A DNA stretch of 12,929 bases, from contig CAYLPU010000124.1 of assembly GCA_964385635.1 (NCBI GenBank), forward strand, positions 1 through 12,929, written 5' to 3'. Positions 1 to 5,514 of this stretch are shown one piece after another (the first letter of the stretch is position 1; each line of letters begins with the position of its first letter). Position numbers and translations under genes: made by a program. The notes under the pieces were generated by a model. It was not told where the DNA came from. It did not search any database and worked only from the letters and a program-made list of their open reading frames with translations. The DNA comes from CAYLPU01 sp964385635. GTDB lineage: Bacteria; Chloroflexota; Anaerolineae; B4-G1.

Positions 1-152
1 ACCAGCAGCACGTCCACCTCCGGCACGTCGTAGGCCGAGATGACCAGCGGCATGTAGACCAGGTTGTACCGGTCTATCCACTCTTCGGCGTTGAGGAGCG
101 ATACCTCGCAGCCAGCACACCCGGAGAGTTGCAGTACAGCAAAGCGGTTCAT
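1..152 (-). CDS. Hydrogenase small subunit / NADH dehydrogenase 20 kDa-like subunit, N-terminal part
   Basis: This gene runs off the left edge, so only about 50 residues are visible. The protein begins MNRFAVLQLSGCAGCEVSLL. The CxGCE motif near residues 12-15 is the proximal [4Fe-4S] cluster signature shared by [NiFe]-hydrogenase small subunits and the 20 kDa subunit of complex I-type enzymes. The start with no long signal peptide fits a cytoplasmic (group 3 or 4) hydrogenase subunit that passes electrons between a NiFe centre and other FeS proteins. The ATG at 152 is preceded by GGAAAGAGAA. An in-frame ATG at 164 is possible but its purine-rich site lies too close. Family assignment is good; the exact hydrogenase group cannot be told from 50 residues. 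Confidence 0.72.
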   Translation of the reverse strand, partial: MNRFAVLQLSGCAGCEVSLLNAEEWIDRYNLVYMPLVISAYDVPEVDVLL

Positions 153-230
153 TTCTCTTTCCATCGCCTCTCGAGCAATGCCTCCCCGACGGTCACCTCC
201 TTGTCTCCCCCACTCCTCTGCTCCCCTGCG

Positions 231-350
231 TCAGTCACTCCTAACCTGGGTCATCAGGGGGAAGAGCGAACCTTCGTAGGTGGGTGCGCCCAACATTACC
301 CCCCGCTGCGTCCACAGGGAGAGCAGGATGTACTGACGTGGGTGTGAGTG
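231..350 (-). pseudogene. Remnant of a flavodiiron protein (A-type flavoprotein), flavodoxin domain piece
   Basis: The minus strand between the rubrerythrin-like gene and the hydrogenase gene has one open frame of about 39 codons that reads like an internal piece of the flavodoxin domain of FprA/ROO-type flavodiiron proteins, which reduce O2 or NO. Key parts are QYILLSLWTQRGVMLG followed by APTYEGSLFPLM, matching the (S/A)PTYxxxLFPPM loop that binds FMN phosphate and isoalloxazine. No start codon or N-terminal beta-lactamase-like diiron domain precedes it, and a TGA ends it at 231-233 before the domain is complete. It lies in the same frame as the rubrerythrin-like gene, after that gene's TAA. 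Recognition rests on motif memory only. Confidence 0.5.
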
Positions 351-362
351 ACGTCGTTGTCG

Positions 363-830
363 TTACAGCATCTTTGCCAGGCGGCGTAGGTGCGCCTTTT
401 CCTCGCGGATGATGCGAGAGATGGCTTCTCGGTCTGCTTCGCTCACCATGTCGCGCAGGTCGTAGAAGAACAGCAAGGTATCCTTCTCGAAATCCATTGC
501 TGCCCGCAGGGCAGTCTCTCGGTCCTCGGCTTGCCTGGCTAGCGTCAATGCCTTGTCCGGCCCGGCGAACAGTGCGTTATCCAGGGCGACCTGGAGATAA
601 GCCTCATATTCGTCGTACTCGGCGGCAGGCAATTTCGGGGCCGGACTCAGTCCTCCCAGCATCTTCTGGAACACCTGGTAGTGTCCTCGTTCCTGGACGG
701 CCAGGTCCTCGAAAAGCGCCTTCACCTCGGGGTCGGCGCTCTTAGCGGCCACCTCGTTGTAAAACGTCTCGCCATTCTTCTCGATCTCCAGCGCCATATC
801 GAGCGCTTCGGCAGCAGTAAAAATAGCCAT
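363..830 (-). CDS. Rubrerythrin-like ferritin-family diiron protein
   Basis: A 155-aa four-helix-bundle protein of the rubrerythrin/ferritin-like family, without the C-terminal rubredoxin domain of classical rubrerythrin. Diiron ligand motifs are visible in both helical pairs: E17 with Y24 (E-x6-Y), E47-x-x-H50 in QERGHY, E115 in FEKD, and E144-x-x-H147 in EEKAH. Family members bind two irons and most often reduce peroxide in anaerobes, receiving electrons from rubredoxin or similar donors. The length suits the short class. The ATG has a strong AAGGAGG site at 838-844, seven bases upstream. It stands alone after a 287-base gap from the preceding gene, and a good promoter lies in that gap at 964-992. 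The peroxidase role is inferred from the family. Confidence 0.88.
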   Translation of the reverse strand: MAIFTAAEALDMALEIEKNGETFYNEVAAKSADPEVKALFEDLAVQERGHYQVFQKMLGGLSPAPKLPAAEYDEYEAYLQVALDNALFAGPDKALTLARQAEDRETALRAAMDFEKDTLLFFYDLRDMVSEADREAISRIIREEKAHLRRLAKML

Positions 831-879
831 CCTTTTGCCTCCTTATTCTGATGATGTAGATACACGCTGATATACTTGC

Positions 880-1012
880 CAGCAATTCCCGTTTTCGACA
901 GTCAGTTCAGCTTCCCGGAAGCCACGATGGTGTTTTTCCAGTAAATTGGCCTGTTACTTGCCCATTATAAGCCGGTTTGAAGATTCTGGGAAGCTCAAAA
1001 CAGGAATTGCTG
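880..1012. repeat. MITE-like inverted-repeat element
   Basis: Two outer arms, CAGCAATTCCCGTTTT at 880-895 and AAAACAGGAATTGCTG at 997-1012, are inverted copies differing at one position. Just inside, CAGCTTCCCGGAA (908-920) and TTCTGGGAAGCT (984-995) form a second inverted pair. The 133-base element has no coding capacity. An extra copy of the outer arm, extended to 18 bases, occurs at 12799-12816, so the arm is dispersed in this genome. The structure fits a miniature inverted-repeat transposable element or a collapsed insertion sequence. I see no clear target-site duplication. Confidence 0.55.
964..992 (-). promoter_or_regulatory. Sigma-70-like promoter for the rubrerythrin-like gene
   Basis: On the minus strand the -10 hexamer is a perfect TATAAT (964-969) and the -35 hexamer is TTCCCA (987-992, 4 of 6 matches to TTGACA), with 17 bases between them. 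It points toward the rubrerythrin-like gene whose ATG is at 830, giving a leader of about 125 bases. The -35 box lies inside the inner arm of the MITE-like repeat, so the mobile element seems to bring the promoter. Confidence 0.5.
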
Positions 1013-1117
1013 CGCGCCGATTGTCCCAGTCGCCGCAGGGCGACTTGGCAGGTGTTGCCGCGAATTCATTCGCCAGGTAGCGGGAGAGGTCAGTGGCCGT
1101 GCCCTGCTCAAAGCCGG

Positions 1118-1603
1118 TCAGCGGTCCAGGTGGGCGCAAACAGGAGCAGAAAGATTGGGCTGCTGACCAGTCCCAGGTATTGGATCTTGGACCAGCAGCA
1201 GGGCGAGGGGTGTACCACCAGGTGTGGCCCGCCGGCGCCAGGCGGCAAAGGCGTAAGCCAAAAGGGTGCGCTCCTGCAACGCCACGTCCAGCGGGATGCA
1301 GGTCGTATAGATCTCGCGGTAGGAGACGAACTGGACGTGGGTGGCCTCCGGCCTGATTCCGACGCCGGCCAGAAGGTCGCTGAGACGCACGCCGCCCCAC
1401 TTGCCGCGCACGCTCCACCTGGTCACCGAGGTCAGCCGGGCGTCGGCGATGGATTTGGGCAGCGCCAGGATCTCCTCATAGGTCAGCGTGACCGGTTTCT
1501 CGACCAGTCCACCCAATTGGACCTGCCACCCCTCGGCCGATAGTGGGCCGGGGTGTCCCTCGGCCCAGAAGATGGGGGTGTGCATGTCTTTCAACTTACT
1601 CAC
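1118..1603 (-). CDS. Molybdopterin-binding oxidoreductase-like protein (SUOX/YedY fold), decayed
   Basis: The first ~120 of 161 residues follow the oxidoreductase molybdopterin-binding domain: GWQVQLGGLVEKPVTLTYEE near 25-44, VTRWSVRGKWGGVRLSDLL near 60-78, then FVSYREIYTTCIPLDVAL and LLAYAF. Relatives (sulfite oxidase, YedY/MsrP) hold Mo through a cysteine just before the VTRWS block. Here that residue is Ser59 (TCG), so normal Mo ligation looks lost. After GGTPLALLL the protein no longer matches the family and ends about 40 residues short. A +1 frame carries a weakly family-like stretch (SKIQYLG), so a frameshift is possible. The start is a GTG with AAGGGAG upstream; an ATG six codons in is weaker. 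It is probably inactive or a pseudogene. Confidence 0.68.
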   Translation of the reverse strand: MSKLKDMHTPIFWAEGHPGPLSAEGWQVQLGGLVEKPVTLTYEEILALPKSIADARLTSVTRWSVRGKWGGVRLSDLLAGVGIRPEATHVQFVSYREIYTTCIPLDVALQERTLLAYAFAAWRRRATPGGTPLALLLVQDPIPGTGQQPNLSAPVCAHLDR

Positions 1604-1653
1604 GCCTTGCTCCCTTACAGGTCTTCTGCAAGATGCGACTGCACCTCAATCCC

Positions 1654-2046
1654 TTAGTTGAGTATTTTGTGGATCGGGCAATGTCTGGAGACCCGCAAGA
1701 GTCTTTTTCGCTCCTGCGGCGTAAGTTCGCCGCTCAGCATGATCTCTGCTTCGATCTGCTCCTTATACTCCTCGATCCCCTCGCAGTCTTCGCAGTCCTC
1801 AGCGAAGACCCGGTCATACTGCAAGCGCAGTTCCACCTCGCGCAGGTCCAGGCCGTGGTGCTGAGCGTATGTGTGCAGCACGATGGCGGTGCACGAGCCC
1901 AGGCCAGCCAGCAACATCCCGTATGGAGTCAGGTGGCGGACATTCTCAACGGGATGGAATTGGTGGGCGTCGGGATTATGGGGATCCAACGCCAGGATTT
2001 CAGTCTCGAATCCGCTGTTCTGACGGACAATGACTTGCTCTCCCAC
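1654..2046 (-). CDS. OsmC/Ohr-family protein
   Basis: A 130-aa protein with the OsmC fold signature: GLGSCTAIVLHTYAQHHGL carries the peroxidatic Cys52, and SRHCPIHKIL near the C terminus carries Cys123. In the family these two thiols reduce organic hydroperoxides in the cytoplasm, with the disulfide recycled by lipoylated proteins or thiols. An additional pair, C85-x-x-C88 (CEDC), sits in the middle and is not part of the usual active site. The start is GTG at 2046 with AGAGGAGAG about eight bases upstream. The gene overlaps the 3' end of the alkyltransferase gene by 47 bases, implying translational coupling. Of the OsmC subgroups it looks more like the short OsmC/YhfA type than Ohr, but substrate cannot be read from sequence. 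Confidence 0.88.
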   Translation of the reverse strand: MGEQVIVRQNSGFETEILALDPHNPDAHQFHPVENVRHLTPYGMLLAGLGSCTAIVLHTYAQHHGLDLREVELRLQYDRVFAEDCEDCEGIEEYKEQIEAEIMLSGELTPQERKRLLRVSRHCPIHKILN

Positions 2047-2623
2047 AGTTGGCTCTCCTCTCGTGAAAATAGTACACCCTCTTCATCACTACCTTCCCTC
2101 CCCTCGTGAATTTTACCCCCTCAAACTCAAGCAATGCTCGCTTCATCTCCAACCCGCCCTGATAGCCTCCCAACTCCCCATTTGACCTGACCGCTCGATG
2201 ACACGGAATGATGATCGGAAAAGGATTCTGTGCCAGTGCTCTGCCTACCGCCCTTCCACCACCAGAAACCCCCAACCCCCTTGCGATTCTCCCGTAGCTG
2301 CTCACCCACCCTCGCGGAATCTCGTACTCAGCTAGAAGCACTCTCGCCTGGAATTCGGAGCACCTCTCCAGGGCAACGAGCTCCAGTCCGAAATCGACGG
2401 CCTCACCCCTAAGAAAGCGCTGCATCCCCTCACCGAGTTCTGCAATTGCCGGACAGGACGAAGGACGAGCATCAGAAAACATCGCTCGAACGACCTCTTC
2501 CACTGGCGTCCGCGCACTGGGGAGAAACACTCGCTGAACGCTCGGTCCTTTCTCGGCTTCCTGCCAAACAAGACCGAACGTACCGAAGGCAGAGGGCAGT
2601 AGCACGTAGAAAGATGGTTCCAT
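2000..2623 (-). CDS. ogt: Methylated-DNA--[protein]-cysteine S-methyltransferase (Ogt/MGMT type)
   Basis: A 207-aa suicide DNA-repair protein that takes alkyl groups from O6-alkylguanine onto an active-site cysteine. The catalytic motif IIIPCHRAV places Cys141 in the canonical PCHR. Upstream are the DNA-binding helix-turn-helix region (VSSYGRIARGLGVSGGGRAV, about 107-126) and the NPFPII stretch (133-138); GELGGYQGGLEMKRALL follows, as is usual. The N-terminal ~85 residues form the variable RNase H-like domain. Typical family members stop soon after the EGV near residue 168; this one continues about 35 residues, reading through the ribosome binding site and first 15 codons of the OsmC-family gene. 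The ATG has AGAGAAGAT upstream. Base composition is lower in GC than the oxidoreductase genes. Confidence 0.93.
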   Translation of the reverse strand: MEPSFYVLLPSAFGTFGLVWQEAEKGPSVQRVFLPSARTPVEEVVRAMFSDARPSSCPAIAELGEGMQRFLRGEAVDFGLELVALERCSEFQARVLLAEYEIPRGWVSSYGRIARGLGVSGGGRAVGRALAQNPFPIIIPCHRAVRSNGELGGYQGGLEMKRALLEFEGVKFTRGGKVVMKRVYYFHERRANCGRASHCPSEQRIRD

Positions 2624-2685
2624 GTTATCTTCTCTTGCAATAATACTTCTGGGTGTATCTGGCCTGCGCCCAACTACTCATTCAC

Positions 2686-3420
2686 TCACTTTGGCTTCCC
2701 TAGGACCGTCATATAGATCGCACTTTCGTCTACGCCATCCACACCCAGCAGCGCGTTCACCTCGTCGTCGTACAACGCCGCGATCTGGCAACTGCCCAGG
2801 CCTAGGGCCACCGCCGCCAGGGCGACGTTCTGGGCGATGTGCCCGGCGTCCAGGTAGACGTAGCGGTAGGCTCGTTGCTTGTACTTCCATTTCGAGCGTT
2901 CAAAGACCGCCGTCCAGACGAAGACGATGTTGGCCCAATAGGCGATCTCCTGGTCGAGGGCCGCCCGGGCGACGTCCGTTCGGAAATCACCCGTTTTCAA
3001 CCGGTCGAGTTCGTGCTTTTCGACACCGTAGTGATAGACGCCGGGCTCGATCCCCTCAACAGCGTGCACCACCAGATAAGTCTCCACCGGATACAAGGCG
3101 CCGGCAGAGGGGGTGGTTCGGAGTCCCAAGCCCCGGCCAACTCGGGTGATCCCTTGCGCCGCCCACAGCAGTTGTGATAGCTCCGCCTCTTGCAGCGAGG
3201 AGTCCTGGAAGCGGCGCACGCTACGCCGCTGCTTGATCACGTCCCAGACCGGCGCACCGCCCTCAATCTGTGGAAGGCTCAACGGAATCCTGGGCGCCGA
3301 GGGGTAGTGTTTGCGGGCCGCGGGTTTGCTGGCCCGATCCAGCCTGCCACCATGCAAGTGACCGCGTCGGTATTTCGTCTCCTGCTGGAAGGCGTCCCCG
3401 ACTCCCTGTTGGGTGATCAT
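2686..3420 (-). CDS. SagB/ThcOx-family FMN-dependent nitroreductase-like dehydrogenase
   Basis: A 244-aa nitroreductase-fold protein. The N-terminal FQQETKYRRGHLHGGRLD block is typical of the SagB-type subfamily. FMN-contacting parts are visible: RRSVRRF at 65-71, TPSAGALYPVETYLVVHA in the middle, and ALGLGSCQIAALYDDEVNAL near the C terminus. Characterised SagB/ThcOx enzymes oxidise azolines to azoles during peptide modification, but no YcaO cyclodehydratase, leader-peptide or precursor gene is in the window. Solo members of the subfamily are common and of unknown substrate; a general reductive role is equally possible. The ATG at 3420 lies 13 bases after the ArsC-ferritin stop and has only a weak GTAGAGAA site, so coupled translation is likely. 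Confidence 0.88.
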   Translation of the reverse strand: MITQQGVGDAFQQETKYRRGHLHGGRLDRASKPAARKHYPSAPRIPLSLPQIEGGAPVWDVIKQRRSVRRFQDSSLQEAELSQLLWAAQGITRVGRGLGLRTTPSAGALYPVETYLVVHAVEGIEPGVYHYGVEKHELDRLKTGDFRTDVARAALDQEIAYWANIVFVWTAVFERSKWKYKQRAYRYVYLDAGHIAQNVALAAVALGLGSCQIAALYDDEVNALLGVDGVDESAIYMTVLGKPK

Positions 3421-3433
3421 GTTTCTCTACCGC

Positions 3434-4417
3434 TTACCCGGTGAAGAACGGCAGTTCTTCGCTGTCCCACCATGTCTGGTTCTGGGTGAGGTACTCGTGG
3501 GTGTTCTGCAGGAGCCGGTAGTGCTTCTCCTCTTGGCCGGTCAGGAACTCGTAGGCCTGGCGGGCTTGCGGGTCATCCGCCGTCTGCGCTGCCTGGGCGT
3601 AGAGTTCGCGCGAGATGCGCTCCGTCTCCATCCCGAACTCCAGCGCGGCGATGTCCCCTTCCAGGGAGATCTCCCGGCCGGGGGTGAAGACGGGCATGGG
3701 TTCCAGCGGCTCGTCCCCCGGCAGCTCCGGGTTGGCGGGTTCCAGGGGAAAGTCGGCCTGCATCGCCTCCTCGTAGGGAAGCCAGCCTCGCCCCTCCTCC
3801 AACGCCTGGTACTCGGCCAGCAGAAGACGCAGGTGGTCCTCCTCCTGGGCGGCCAGGTCGAGGAACATCGCCTTGCCGCGCTCGCCCGAGGCCCGCGCGG
3901 CGGCCTGAGTGTAAAAGTTGTAGCCATCCCGTTCCAGGCTCATGCCTCGTCGCAGGACACCTTGTGGAGTGTTCCAGTCCATTTGTACTCTTTCTCCTCC
4001 AAAAGTTTCCTCAATCCAACTTTTGATTTCATCTCTTACCCGCCTAAAGACGGTCAGCGTTTGCCCTTCCGTCCCGCTGAACTCAGCGGGGTCCTCAAAA
4101 CCCTTATGAAGATGTTTCTCCCCTCCATGAAAGAAGGGACACGCCTCCCTTGCCTGATCACAAACCGTGACCACATAGTCAAATCGAATCCCAAGGAATT
4201 CGTCAACACTCTTTGAACAACGTGTTGAGATATCAATACCGATTTCTCCCATTACCTCAATGGCATAGGGATTCACACTTGAGGGTTCTAGACCAGCGCT
4301 GTGCGCTTCATAAAGGTCGCCATATAGTCTCTGTAGCAATCCCTCCGCCATCTGCGAACGAGCGGAATTGTGAGAACAAATGAATAGCACTTTCTTCCCT
4401 TGGTCAATTTGACTCAC
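3434..4417 (-). CDS. Fusion: thioredoxin-type arsenate reductase (ArsC) + ferritin-like diiron domain
   Basis: A 327-aa two-domain protein counted from the GTG at 4417, preceded by AAGAGGTGAT; a TTG six codons earlier is possible but lacks a site. Residues ~8-140 are a low-molecular-weight-phosphatase-fold ArsC: P-loop CSHNSARSQMAEG with C14 and R20, and the redox pair C86/C93 in VCDQAREACPFF, matching the spacing of the catalytic triad of thioredoxin-coupled arsenate reductases. From M146 a rubrerythrin/ferritin-like domain follows with two helical pairs: E162 and E192-x-x-H195, then E266 and E296-x-x-H299. A proline-rich ~40-residue insert separates the halves. The linker FGGERVQ is encoded by a purine-rich Shine-Dalgarno-like run before an internal ATG at 3982, suggesting two ancestral genes joined by stop-codon loss. 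The ArsC half is visibly poorer in GC than the ferritin half. No ArsR, ArsB or Acr3 gene is nearby. Confidence 0.85.
   Translation of the reverse strand: MSQIDQGKKVLFICSHNSARSQMAEGLLQRLYGDLYEAHSAGLEPSSVNPYAIEVMGEIGIDISTRCSKSVDEFLGIRFDYVVTVCDQAREACPFFHGGEKHLHKGFEDPAEFSGTEGQTLTVFRRVRDEIKSWIEETFGGERVQMDWNTPQGVLRRGMSLERDGYNFYTQAAARASGERGKAMFLDLAAQEEDHLRLLLAEYQALEEGRGWLPYEEAMQADFPLEPANPELPGDEPLEPMPVFTPGREISLEGDIAALEFGMETERISRELYAQAAQTADDPQARQAYEFLTGQEEKHYRLLQNTHEYLTQNQTWWDSEELPFFTG
3994..4000 (-). promoter_or_regulatory. Internal ribosome binding site before the ferritin-like domain
   Basis: GGAGGAG on the minus strand lies inside the ArsC-ferritin reading frame, 11 bases before an in-frame ATG at 3982 where homology to ferritin-like proteins begins. 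It could still drive internal initiation, yielding a free ferritin-like protein of about 182 residues beside the fusion. The spacing is somewhat long; a weaker AAAGAG lies closer. Confidence 0.45.
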
Positions 4418-4446
4418 CTTATCACCTCTTACCAATGGCGTGGCGC

Positions 4447-4962
4447 TTACCAGAAACGCTCAAACCGCTCCCTCTTGGCCTTACAGATGGGACAGACGCC
4501 AGGAGGACGCTCACGGGCACAGAGGTAGCCGCAGACCCGGCAGCGCCAGACGGGGAGGGGCGGCTCCCCGCCAGGCCGATCCGGCGCACGCGCCGGCCGG
4601 TCCTGGGGGCGCTGTCCCTCGGGCGGGCGGCGCTCTGGGATGGATTGAACCTCCTGTTCGCCCCGCAGTATCTCGTCCGAGACGTAGAGGGCGCAGTAGC
4701 AGGCTCCCCAATCGACCAGGTCCGCATCGCGGTAGTCGCAGGGGCAGATGATGTCCAGGTCCTTCTGCTTGTCTCCGTCTGCCAGCCGACAGGGGCAGGC
4801 ACAGTAACCATACCGCTGTTCGTTGATCAGCAGCCCTTCCACCAGCTCTCGAGTGAATTCCTGGTCAGGGTTGAGATTGTAGCCAGATGCTTCCGCCTCC
4901 CGGTCCAGCCGCTCGTAGAGGGTGTCCACTTTCTCAGGGGAGATGGCAATCTTCTCGCTCAT
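4447..4962 (-). CDS. Ferredoxin:thioredoxin reductase catalytic subunit fused to a rubredoxin domain
   Basis: A 171-aa iron-sulfur protein. Residues 1-100 match the FTR catalytic (beta) subunit: YCACPCRLADGDKQ with C54, C56 and C58, IICPCDY with C73 and C75, and GACYCALYVSDE with C88 and C90. In the family, three CxC pairs hold a [4Fe-4S] cluster next to a redox disulfide that moves electrons one at a time from ferredoxin to a thioredoxin-like protein. After a proline/arginine-rich linker (about 105-137), residues 139-171 form a rubredoxin-like knuckle pair: C141-x-x-C144 and C157-x-x-C160. No variable FTR subunit is seen, as in many anaerobes. The gene overlaps the glutaredoxin gene by four bases (ATGA), so they are co-translated. 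AAAGGAGG lies ten bases upstream. Confidence 0.9.
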   Translation of the reverse strand: MSEKIAISPEKVDTLYERLDREAEASGYNLNPDQEFTRELVEGLLINEQRYGYCACPCRLADGDKQKDLDIICPCDYRDADLVDWGACYCALYVSDEILRGEQEVQSIPERRPPEGQRPQDRPARAPDRPGGEPPLPVWRCRVCGYLCARERPPGVCPICKAKRERFERFW

Positions 4963-5249
4963 AGCCCCAGCGCCTCCTTTAGTTTCTCTGGCTTATACCC
5001 TATGACACACTGTCCGTCATCCACCACGATGGTGGGGAATGAGACGGCAGAGTTCCAGCGGCGGACCTGTTCCACCGCCTCCTCCCGCTCCTGGCCCTTG
5101 AGTAGGTCCACGTAGACATAGTCGAACTTTACACCCTGGTCTTCCAGGAACTGGCGCGTCCGCCTGCACCAGATGCAGGTGGATAGGCCGTAGAAGACGG
5201 CGTGGTGTTCACTATGGGAGCCAGGGATACTACCTCGTGCCTCTGGCAT
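4959..5249 (-). CDS. Glutaredoxin-family thiol-disulfide protein
   Basis: A 96-aa thioredoxin-fold protein. The active site is STCIWCRRTRQFLE with C25 and C28 (CxxC), the cis-proline is in SFPTIVVDD, and GYKPEKLKEALGL closes the fold. This glutaredoxin subtype commonly sits beside FTR catalytic subunits in anaerobes, so it is the likely disulfide partner of the next gene, with which it overlaps by four bases. The ATG at 5249 is chosen because a perfect AAGGAGG lies at 5255-5261, five bases upstream; the in-frame GTG two codons earlier falls inside that site and cannot be the start. Electron flow from ferredoxin through FTR to this protein is inferred from pairing. Confidence 0.88.
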   Translation of the reverse strand: MPEARGSIPGSHSEHHAVFYGLSTCIWCRRTRQFLEDQGVKFDYVYVDLLKGQEREEAVEQVRRWNSAVSFPTIVVDDGQCVIGYKPEKLKEALGL

Positions 5250-5254
5250 AGACA

Positions 5255-5261
5255 CCTCCTT
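5255..5261 (-). promoter_or_regulatory. Ribosome binding site that fixes the glutaredoxin start
   Basis: AAGGAGG on the minus strand, five bases before the ATG at 5249. It overlaps the GTG at 5255, which excludes that codon as the start. Confidence 0.7.
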
Positions 5262-5293
5262 ATCCTCGTGAGTGTATACAGTTGTGTTGTTCG

Positions 5294-5473
5294 CTACCGC
5301 TTCTGACCGATCTGCGGGTCAATGTTGCCAGGCCCGCCGCACTCGGGGGTGTAGCATGTGGCGTCAACAAAGATGCATTTCTCTTTGCAACTGGGACACA
5401 CCTCGGGTGGGGTGGGAGCCCCAAGGGTGTAGCCACAGTTGGAGCACTTCCACCAATTCTTAGCCTCTTCCAT
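5294..5473 (-). CDS. Small rubredoxin-like (RCKP-type) zinc/iron-ribbon protein
   Basis: A 59-aa gene that is easily missed because of its length. It starts MEEAKNWWKCSNCGYTLGAP and has two knuckles, C10-x-x-C13 and C26-x-x-C29, like a minimal rubredoxin, followed by further cysteines C33, C40 and C45. The end, GGPGNIDPQI, is characteristic of the short rubredoxin-like ribbon proteins that accompany anaerobic thiol-redox genes. The ATG at 5473 has AAAGGAGA seven bases upstream, and the TAG is at 5294-5296. It is 44 bases before the glutaredoxin gene and probably in the same transcript. It may carry iron as an electron carrier or zinc as a structural ribbon; sequence alone does not decide. Confidence 0.82.
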   Translation of the reverse strand: MEEAKNWWKCSNCGYTLGAPTPPEVCPSCKEKCIFVDATCYTPECGGPGNIDPQIGQKR

Positions 5474-5514
5474 CTTAGTTCTCCTTTCTATTTGTCTACT
5501 TGTTTGCTCGTCTA

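Noticed and set aside
158..250. Short minus-strand frame ending in GEALLERRWKEK whose TGA overlaps the hydrogenase ATG
   Set aside because: It is fewer than 30 codons, with no clear start or recognisable family; the overlap could be chance. Too weak to call a gene.
954..1418. Minus-strand frame overlapping the molybdopterin-domain gene
   Set aside because: Composition is Arg/Pro-rich and typical of an out-of-frame shadow. I checked it as the possible continuation after a frameshift and found no convincing family match.
977..1543. Plus-strand 188-codon frame opposite the molybdopterin-domain gene
   Set aside because: It is the antisense shadow of a high-GC gene with recognised motifs on the minus strand, and has no plausible ribosome site or family match.
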